Assembly: GCA_021292105.1 (NCBI GenBank)
Contig: CM037873.1
Span: 11,695,489-11,759,488 of the forward strand
Origin: Anadara kagoshimensis
Lineage: Eukaryota; Mollusca; Bivalvia; Arcoida; Arcidae
Direction: 5' to 3'
Length of the DNA stretch: 64,000 bases
How positions within the stretch are numbered: position 1 is the first letter of the stretch; every line of letters begins with the position of its first letter. The position numbers were made by a program, and so were the translations under genes. The notes under the pieces were generated by a model. The model saw nothing but the letters and a program-made list of their open reading frames with translations, did no database searches and was not told where the DNA came from. Of this stretch, positions 55,636 through 64,000 are shown one piece after another.

Positions 55636-58414
55636 CTGCAACAAAAACAGAAAACATATGATGATGTATAGAAAATGGTAGAGAATGGATCATAAGTTGG
55701 AACAACCAAACAAATTAGAGTTAGACGACAAGGAGGAACAAGATACAATAGTGACAATATTTATTGGGTATATAACAATATAGAGACACAACACTGACCT
55801 GTCCGCTTGACCTTTCATTTGTAGTATTCATATAGGAGGATCCACCCAATACATGGGTAGTGTTATGACATACAGTGCTCTAAAGCAACGACACTCCCAT
55901 TCTTTCACCATCCAAGAATAGACATCGATATAATCGAAATAATTTCCTTTTATAATGTATATATTTGGCCCTTTGGATATTTTTCCAATCGGCCTCTGAA
56001 AAATTTGGTTTTACAATTTTGGTCAAAGCACTATTGATGGATAATTGTATTTCGAAACGGACATCTAGTGCTGTAAAATTAATTTTGGTATAATATGTAA
56101 TTTGACTGGGGCGTAAAACACAGTTAGTCGACTTCACCCTTATTTAATTTTTCGTTTGGATTTGTAAACATCGATATTCACAAAATGTCAACATCAAAAA
56201 CTCCTTTTATATAAACCATGTAAACGTGGATCATATATATGATTTGGTCAATAAATCTATTTTCAGAATATACAAATACACTTCTTTGCACAGAGGAACA
56301 CTAAAATTCAAAATAATAATTATATTTCTCGGGATAAAACTGCTTGAACATTTTAAGTTTACAATACAGACCTGTCAAAAGTTTAACACTAAGCTGACGA
56401 ATAAGAACCTAACTAGCAACTCATCTCGGTCCATCGTAGGCTATATTCCTATAGCCATATACTAGTATTTGACAGGTGCTCTCTATCTCTCGTCACCTTT
56501 TCGGTCACAAGCCACTAGTATCCATATTTCGAACACTTCGACCACTTTTGCTAGTTCAGTGTTAAATTTACGACAAATCTGTACTGTAACTAGGGACCGA
56601 GATGAATTTCTGAATCGGCCCTTATTCTTTAGCTTAGTGTTACACTTTTAACATGTCTGTACTGTACATCACGTGAACATCTTTCTTGTGTTACTCTCTT
56701 TTTTACATTAATGCGAGTGCCATAAAAATGTTAAAGTTTTTTTTTTTTTTTTTTTTTTTTTTGCATATTTATCATTAATACATATTTTGCATTAACAACG
56801 CATTAAATTATTCTGTTGAATGATATATAGTGGCACATGGATTAGTATGTTTGTTTTTGAATATAATTACACGTGCAAGTCTATGCAATATAAATAACAT
56901 AAATTATTTTTAATGTGAACCAAAAACAAACATACCAATCTACGTCCAAATCGCAATCCCAGAGCAAAGAAAAAACGTTAAAACTGAAAACATAAGCCAA
57001 ATACGTGAATTTCCACCACTTAAGTGAAACCGGTTGCTCCGGAAGGGCGGGCCATCTTCTGTTTAGCTAGTTGCTACGGAAGGGCGGGCCACCTTCTGTT
57101 TAGCTAGCTATACCGGCAACGTGTAAACCGAATTGAGAAGGAAAGGAGCATGGGAATAATTACACGTCAAAATTTTGAATACAGGGACATCATACTTATC
57201 AACAATATTGTGATGACGGTCACAAACTGTTTATTGACCTTGATAAGCATAGGCTTGCAATATCCCCTTGTTTCCGAGTGAGATGTTAAATCCAGTCTTA
57301 AAACATAAGTATTTATGTTCCAAACAAACAAATTATAAAAATAGAAGTAAAGGCTCATTTTGTATTTCATGCAAATTCTTATATAAACCATTTAAACTTA
57401 CATAAGCATCGTGTACATCCAAGTTGATCATGCGCATAGCCATATCTGCATTTATTGGGGCATCTGGAATAATGGAAACATGACCGTTTATCATCAACGT
57501 CTTGACCTGAAATAATAGATAAAAGATTCTTATATAAATTATGTTCAGTTTCATTTCACCAATTTGTTGAATACAATCTAGCCCTGACTTTGTAGTAGTT
57601 GAACCATGATGTTCGTATTTGATTATATCGAAAATAAATAAATAAATAAATAAATAAATAAAAATAAATAATCATTTGCAATTTAGAAATAAATACATAA
57701 AAACTTAAATCTACATACAAATGTGCGTATACGTTTGATGCTTATGATCGAACTGAGAAACATTTTGTGAAATTTATTTATTTATTTAATTATTCATTTA
57801 TTTCATGTGCCATTTCTTAATCCCCAAAATTGAAAAAAAAATCATACATACCTGTCATGCAACCCAAAGTTGTCATAAACACAATACAAATCCACAATTT
57901 ATGCTCATGATGTTGAATCCGCCGTTTCCGATTCTAAAAGAATAATAATGACTTCTGCTCAGCATTTATAGAGCCAGAAAATAATGACAGCTTGTCAAAA
58001 TACAGAACAATGGTGAGTTTGTTAAGAACATAATTATGCTAACTAGATAACTAATTAGATGTGGTCAATACAAGCATGTCTTCTGTGTTACTGGATCTGA
58101 ATAGGAAAATTTTTTCATAGAAATGTTGTGAATAGATTGTCATTAATTAACGAAAACGTATTGTTTGATGAAGACACGGTCTCTTATTTACTGCGTATTT
58201 ACTAATGTTTGTTTTGTTACCAATATTTTTCGATGTCATTTAGCAAACACATACAAGTAGTTATATTACATTGCTAAATTCGTATATATATTGCCCTACA
58301 GTTTATCGGCATCGCTGTGATTTATGTAACAATGGCCGCATGTCACAGGGAGCTTTGCGTTGAGCAATTAAGAAGCTCTTCTATTGGCGGATACTTTCTT
58401 ACCTTTTTGACCAT
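55532..58414 (-). CDS. Two-domain antistasin-like secreted protein, complete, four exons
   Basis: Minus-strand exons 58414-58403, 57933-57852, 57506-57402 and 55635-55532 join in frame (303 nt, 100 residues plus stop), all with GT-AG borders and consistent phases. The protein has a basic start (MVKKNRKRRIQ), a hydrophobic segment KLWICIVFMTTLGCMT read as signal peptide or anchor, then two short Cys-rich modules: CFHYSRCPNKCRYGYAHDQL-GCTRCLC and CRPLRCPNFCVAGYIVTKYR-NVSCLRCSC, ending KWFS. C-x-x-x-C-x5-6-G-Y-x-(8-9)-C-x-x-C-x-C is the antistasin pattern; members of that family inhibit serine proteases. Inhibitory activity here is inference. The second module follows directly on the last Cys of the first. 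Confidence 0.8.
57402..57506 (-). CDS. Antistasin-like gene exon 3: first antistasin module
   Basis: Residues 32-66 (plus first base of Cys67) of the 100-residue protein, with cysteines at C41, C47, C51, C62 and C65 and the sixth, C67, completed by the next exon. Acceptor TTTCAG, donor TTAT|GTAAGTTT. A longer but wrong open frame overlaps it on the same strand. Confidence 0.8.
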
Positions 58415-59174
58415 TCAGATCACAGAATGTAATTTTTTGTTTTCCATTTCTCTGGAAAAGTGTTCGACTGACTGTCACCCGTGAACGACTGTTGCTCGCG
58501 AAAGACGCGTTAAGAACATTGTTACAGTCAAATAACAAGTGTAACGTTGTTGTCCGTGATCTGAAGTAAAAAGTCAAAAAATAGGTCAAAGGTAAATGTA
58601 GGGAAATAACAATTAATGTGATATTATCTTCTAAAACTACTTGTTTTATACGGTTATAATCACGGTAGTGTCTAAATTACCAATTAGCGGTCAATCTCGC
58701 AAAGTCGCAATTCCAAAAGCAAGGTAAAAACTTTGAAAACTGACAAATTTAGAAAATCGTCTGAAAAGTGAGTTCGGGTGCTCTGGAAGGGTAAGCATTT
58801 CCCCTCTAGCTAGCTGAACCCGCCACGTGTGTCATCAAAATTAAGAATAAAAGGATCATGGAACGATGGGACGTCAAAGATATCCAGGATTATATTAGAT
58901 ACAGAGACGTCACATTTATCAACAGTATATGAAGGCATTAAAACTTTTGAGGGCCTTAATTAACTTAAACTTCCTATATCTCTGAGTCAAAAATATATAT
59001 TGTTAAGGAACTTGCTTTGTTGTATAAAGTTATCGTTGTGGGAACAAGCTGTGCCATGACGAATGAATTGTGGAAGAAATACACCGTATAAGCAGGAAAA
59101 ACAGGCGCATTAATGCGTAGAAAAGAAAATTTGACAATAAAGTGTTCTTGACAAAATCTTTGTTATACGGATAA

Positions 59175-59440
59175 AAAAAGTTGAGTTGAGTAATGACGTG
59201 TAACGTCCCAATCAAGAATATATCACTTATATCGAGGCGTCGTCAGCTATAGGCGGAGGTGCAGAAATTTTGCCTGTGCGTTACGCTGATGGCATGATAC
59301 AGTAGGGATCGTGCCACGCCTACCGTGATATGGAACTCGTTTATATTAAGTTCCCATGGGTCAGACGCGGTCAGGGTTCAACCCACGACCTCCTATTTAC
59401 GGAGAGAGCATTCTACTAACTGAGATACCGCAGTTGTGAT
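59175..59440 (-). mobile_element. tRNA-headed SINE, reverse orientation
   Basis: On the minus strand: TGCGGTATCTCAGTTAGTAG, GGTCGTGGGTTGAACCC, then CCTCGATATAAGTGATATAT and TCTTGATTGGGACGTTACA. Head, body and tail are all present. Confidence 0.65.
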
Positions 59441-60111
59441 AAAGAAAACAAGCAAGCAATGGTGTACAGTAATGTACTGTACACGTAATGCCCTTTGGTA
59501 TATTGATGGGTTTTTTTTAAAAATAATATTGTCAAAACATTTATGCTATGTATCAAAATCTCTTGTTTACTGTAAACAACAGCAACGAGATTTTCTATTT
59601 ATATAATAACATTTTAATAAACATGATTATAGAAGAATTAGGATTGTCTTGGCCTTTATTAGTGGAAAGTTATTATACAGGGTGTGACTACCCCTCTGTC
59701 ATAGGAACATATCACACAATGGGCAAATTTCACGTACGTAACACTGGATAAGTTGAACAATGTTTGTACAAATGTAGAAAATAAAAGAACACATTACATA
59801 GTGTTTAATTGGGGGATATTTCCTCTACAATTATATTTAATGAATATTATCCATAAATAGTTATAAGAGACAGATATTGTATTACGTTTGTCATTAGTGT
59901 ATTGAAAATGATTTGTAAGGTTCTATAACACATTGGTTAATTAGAGTATCCAGTGGGAGTGGAAATAATGGACTCTGTAAAACGAAAGATGACACTTTCA
60001 ATAACCAATGTGTTCATCAGATATCCATTAGATATTTATAAAGGGTTCTTTTGTCTACTACATGTAGCATTTTTGCAAAATAAAAATCACATTTCTGCTA
60101 GGTCAATCCTG

Positions 60112-60640
60112 TCTATGTACAGACCACCAAAGGGAACCTGTAAAAGTGACCACTATGAGTAGTTGACCTTTATATACAGGTTCAAACAACCTGAATAAAG
60201 GGTAACTAGGATAAAATCTTTCTGGCCTTAAAGGCAGGTGACCCTTATATAGAGGTGGCCTTAAGGCAGGTGACCCTTATATAGAGGTGGCCTTAAAGGC
60301 AGGTGACCCTTATATAGAGGTGGCCTTAAAGGCAGGTGACCCTTATATAGAGGTGGCCTTAAAGGCAGGTGACCTTTATATAGAGGTGGCCTTAAAGGCA
60401 GGTGACCCTTATATAGAGGTGGCCTTATAGGCAGGTGACCCTTATATAGAGGTGGCCTTAAAGGCAGGTGACCCTTATATAGAGGTGGCCTTAAAGGCAG
60501 GTGACCCTTATATAGAGGTGGCCTTAAAAGCAGGTGACTCTAATATAGAGGTGGCCTTAAAGGCAGGTGACCCTTATATAGAGGTGGCCTTGAAGGCAGG
60601 TGCCCCTTATATAGAGGTGGCCTTCAAATGTATGCTATTC
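60112..60640 (+). mobile_element. MITE of the ACAGTC family with a 33-bp internal tandem expansion
   Basis: The left part matches the other copies (CCAAAGGGAACCTGTAAA, TATATACAGGTTCAAA, TGAATAAAG). From about 60226 a 33-bp unit containing GGCAGGTGACCCTTATATAG then AGGTGGCCTTAAA repeats about 12 times. The right terminal repeat is missing or lost. Confidence 0.75.
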
Positions 60641-61302
60641 ATATTTGGTTGGTGTTTTAATAGAAAGATGTATTCTCAACTACTCACAAACCATAGTGGA
60701 GTAGGGGAATGGTATTCAATTTTAACCAAGAACCACAAAGGGTGGGGTCTCAATGGTTTAAAATTTAGTACAGAGTCCCACCCATCTCCAACTCTCTGGT
60801 AACCCTGGGGGACTATATGTGTTGTAAAGTATCAATATTTAATGCAAAGTTTGAAAATTATTTAATCAGCTAGAATAAGTATTTTTTTTATTCCCCGTTC
60901 AATTTCTTAATTATGGGTAATGATTCTAAATTTACTACTTAATTTCCTTTTGTTATTTTATTGACTCCAACTAATACAATCCTCAAAGTTTTATTCATTC
61001 ATTTATTTTTCCCCTATATATTAGAGATACAATGTATAAAAGAACATACAAATACACATATGTACACTATACATATTACACATAATAACATAAGCAACAA
61101 GTTTATTACCAGTACCATTAAAGTCATTCATAGTTTTTTTTAATATAGAATGAAATTTCTGATAAATATACTATTATGGATGTTTTTTAAAACAAGAGCT
61201 CTATTATATCAATATGAAAAAATATCAGAAATTTCCATTGTATTAGTTTACCAGCATTTTGAATGTCTTGAAACAGAGAATGTCTCAAAAACTAAAAATT
61301 GA

Positions 61303-62046
61303 TCTAATGAAAACACACAAAATACTATCGGTGCTAATCAACAATATCTTGAAAACCTAGATATAGAACTTTTCAATTTGCCCAAAGATGACTATATTGA
61401 TAAACTTTTGAGACTTTCAAATAGTTCTGAAAATATCATATCCTGGTATCGTACAGTACTAGTCACAAGAGCACAGTCAATCCCCCATTGCCCAACTGGT
61501 AAACTTGTGATGAGAAAATCAACAAATAGAAGCTCTAGTGCTTTTAAATATGCTAAAGACTGTTTTAGTGTACAGATGCTTATAATGGGTGACCCATCCG
61601 AGATAGATGAAGTATTCAGTAAGGGCAAACCCGGGGGAGAGCCCCTAGACACAACACAAGTTGGGGACCAATCATCCAGTAAGGTATCTGTTGACATTCA
61701 TATCATGGTACACAATTTATTAGAACAAGTAAATAGTCTCACTGAGCAACAAGAATCTTTTGCTAAGAAAGAAGAGAAGTTTGTAGACAGAATTAAATCG
61801 GCAGAAGACAAATATGACAAACTAAGGTTGGAATTCGATCGCTTTGTTTCACAACTAACACCACAGGTTGTCAAAATAGAATCTTTTATCAAAAGTTCTA
61901 AAGTAGATCTATGTGATAAAAACATTACTGTAGACTCCGAAAATTCAAAATTTAAAAGTCGATTGAACGGTCAACTACGTTCCCTACAAAGAGTAGATGA
62001 TTTAAAAAATAAAATAAAAAACGCATGCCCAAACACAAGTCTTTAA
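61303..62046 (+). other. Unassigned 248-codon open frame with a coiled-coil segment
   Basis: Open from after a stop at 61300 to TAA at 62044-62046. The first in-frame ATG is at 61510 (MRKSTNRSSS), so the 5' part lacks a start and may be an exon or a fragment. The N-part includes DYIDKLLRLSNSSENIISWY. The C-half has a charged heptad-like helix (LLEQVNSLTEQQESFAKKEE...KLRLEFDRFV), then a basic end. It lies about 550 bp upstream of a LINE reverse transcriptase in the same orientation, so a LINE ORF1-type protein is possible. Not recognised as a named family. Confidence 0.45.
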
Positions 62047-62398
62047 CCCGTCGAGAGCCCCATGCGTGAATACCAAAATATCCAAAGTTCAAATTCCAGT
62101 ACGCTACAACCAGTTATTACCGACAGTGAGCGGTCAGACAGTGTTCTTAAGGGTCATCTAAGTAGGAAAATTCAAGTGAAACCCATTTGATTGAAAAGCG
62201 TGAAAGAGGGGTATAATTATGAAATTACCTACACAAGTGTGAAGATTTATTAATAAAAATAAAATAGGAATTGATAATTTAAGAGTTTATAAAATATTTG
62301 TATCATTTTTTAAAGAAACTTGTGCAAAAAAACACGTGTTGGGGAAAAAGCTTACACCTTGTATAACGAATTAATTTTAAAAAATGAAAAGATAGTAA

Positions 62399-62608
62399 GA
62401 TGGTCAACGTCTTAGAGCAGTGCAAAGGGGCCAGAGTTTGGTAAAGATATACGAGGTTTTTGAAAACTCGACAATTTACGGTTGAGGTTATCTACGATTT
62501 ATTTTCCTTTTAAAAATGCGTGTACCAGGCGTGATATTTATATTTCAAAAACCTCGTATTTCTTTAACAAACTCTGGCCCCTTTGCACTGCTCTATGATG
62601 TTGACTAT
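62399..62608. mobile_element. ~200-bp MITE abutting the LINE
   Basis: Inverted arms of about 62 bp: GAGCAGTGCAAAGGGGCCAG and CGAGGTTTTTGAAA on the left, the complement on the right, about 90% paired. The core starts with TAGAGCAG and ends with CTGCTCTA, suggesting TA-directed insertion. It lies just upstream of reverse transcriptase motif A. Confidence 0.75.
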
Positions 62609-64000
62609 CCTTGACAGCCAGAAAGCATTTGATACCGTATGGCGCAATGGTGTCTTATACAAGTTAAATCAATTAGGCATAAAGAACAAACTTTGGCATA
62701 TTATAGATGACTGCCACACAAACACCAAAGATTGTGTTGTCTTTGGTAACAATAAATCAGGTTGGTTTCCTGTGGAGCAAGGCATCAGGCAAGGTGGCAT
62801 CTTATCTACCCTCCTGTATTGTGTCTATATTAACGATCTCTTGAACATACTTGAAAACTACCCAACTTCTATAACCATTGCTAATATAAAAGCTGGTAAC
62901 ACAGCCTTTGCAGATGATATTACGTGTTTAAGTATCTCTCCAAAAGGACTTCAGTCTATGCTTGATGTTTGTTACCATTATGCTTGTCAGTGGAGATTTA
63001 AATTCAATCCGAACAAGTCTGTAGTGATGATTTTCAACAAGAGACACAACACTCAGCAATGCAGTGAAGAAACATTTAGTATCGGTGGAAATGAGATCAA
63101 CAATGTTAATCAAACGGATCATCTTGGTATTAAGTTGGACTCTAAATTTCAATCTATAGAGCGAACGTTAGACAGATGTAAAAGAGGCCGTAATTCATTT
63201 TTTGCACTAAATGGAATGGGGACATCCAAACAAACCCAGTAACAACGATAGGACTTTACAAAAAAGTTGTCATACCAACGGTCTTATACGGTTGTGACGT
63301 CTGGTATAACCTGAAAACTGCTGACTATAATGCACTAAACAAACTACAACACTTCATAGTCAAATACGTCCAAAGACTGAATCCAAGAACTCGATCTGAC
63401 ATTGCAGAAAGTATGTGTGGACTGTTCCCCTTAACAGCTGAAGTTCAAAAACAAAAATTACTCTTTTTAGAGAGTTATGCTCAATGAACAACATGTGTCT
63501 AACAAAGCAAATATTTAAGAGAAGATTATTTGAACATTTTCTATGCCAGAAATCTAGCACCGGTTTTATTCCAGAAATCTGTGATATACTGCATCAATAC
63601 CAACTACAACACTATTTACAGAACTACATAAATATTGGCCTATTTCCAACAGTTAATGAATGGAATATAGTCAGCAAAACCGTCAAAACAGTACAGTTCA
63701 ACGCTTGGTTACAAAGAACAATTAATCACCCGGATTTTAATAGATTCTTATGTCTTCATGACACTAACAGATCACCAGCTCTTATATGGACAACCAGTAA
63801 GTGTAACAGTGAACTAAAACTTTGTTATTTTATTGTACAATTATGGGCAAATCCGGTTCAAACTAATACAACACTTTACTGCAATGCATGTTTTTCCGAT
63901 ATCACTGAAGAATCCATTCAGCATGCGGTGTGCACATGCCCTGCAACGGGCCGACTCAGAACCGCATTTCTTAATTCCGTGTGCATGTTCGACAGAGACT
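62609..64000 (+). mobile_element. LINE retrotransposon fragment: reverse transcriptase and C-terminal zinc-binding motif, decayed
   Basis: The first stretch (to about 63235) has ILDSQKAFDTVWRNGVLYKL (motif A), QGIRQGGILSTLLYCVYIND (motif B), AFADDITCLS (motif C, FADD box), FNPNKSVVMIFN and HLGIKLD. Reading then shifts frame near 63235 (LYKKVVIPTVLYGCDVWYNL, LQHFIVKYVQRLNPRTRSDI) and again near 63480 (QIFKRRLFEHFL, FNAWLQRTINHPDF). It closes with a CNACFSDITEESIQHAVCTC zinc-knuckle-like motif and continues beyond the window. Endonuclease and upstream RT motifs are absent. Two frame changes show it is not functional. Jockey/CR1-like by general style; clade not settled. Confidence 0.85.

Noticed and set aside
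57333-57554. 73-codon minus-strand frame overlapping the antistasin-like exon
   Set aside because: Wrong frame; the frame with the C-x-x-C-x-C antistasin pattern joins neighbouring exons in phase.
60452-60802. Plus-strand frame of repeated VALKAGDPYIE
   Set aside because: Arises from the 33-bp expansion within a MITE whose unexpanded relatives are non-coding.

Overview
The window looks like nuclear DNA of a bivalve mollusc. It is AT-rich, its genes are split into many short exons, and it is full of dispersed repeats of a kind I associate with bivalves: elements beginning ACAAGAGGCCCATGGGCC and ending CAGGTGAGCTAAAAA, tRNA-headed SINEs, and MITEs with TA-type ends. I could not search a database, so the organism call rests on repeat style and gene architecture.

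Layout. At 1.2-2.9 kb on the minus strand are two exons (signal peptide, then a C-x-F-P-x2-L-x-G-x-W domain) of a secreted-protein gene that runs off the left edge. A possible signal-peptide exon lies in the opposite orientation at 3.67 kb. From 3.2 to 8.2 kb there is a ~165-bp satellite, SINEs, and a 1.85-kb element with a 145-bp internal repeat that has landed inside a SINE. From 8.4 to 15.6 kb is AT-rich sequence without recognisable coding, probably 3' UTR and/or intergenic. It contains a SINE with an internally amplified segment, a 150-bp foldback and a 1.2-kb terminal-inverted-repeat element.

The main gene occupies about 15.6-49.3 kb on the minus strand. I assembled 19 coding exons by hand. 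Splice phases agree throughout and sum to 2847 nt, or 948 residues: signal peptide, a short Cys-rich segment, seven divergent CUB domains, one LDL-receptor class A domain, one transmembrane helix and a ~22-residue tail. The architecture resembles the LEV-10/NETO group of receptor-clustering or auxiliary membrane proteins. A TATA box and a short 5' UTR exon lie at 49.2-49.3 kb. The introns are crowded with repeats, notably three blocks rich in nuclear-receptor-like half-sites and several minisatellites.

The most striking feature is the 5.0-kb, ~97-copy, 52-bp minisatellite at 39.1-44.16 kb, inside the intron that splits CUB domain 1. Its unit is a copy of the exon-intron junction itself: the last 28 nt of the exon plus the first 24 nt of the intron, including the 5' splice site. 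The gene therefore carries about 97 tandem copies of one of its own splice donors. The same array creates spurious plus-strand open frames of more than 1100 codons.

Right flank. At 55.5-58.4 kb (minus) four short exons make a complete 100-residue secreted protein with two antistasin-like domains. A diverged copy of the main gene's promoter lies at 51.4-51.6 kb. Beyond 59 kb are SINE and MITE copies (one with a 33-bp internal expansion), an unassigned coiled-coil open frame, and a decayed LINE with a reverse transcriptase domain, abutted by a ~200-bp MITE, that runs off the right edge.
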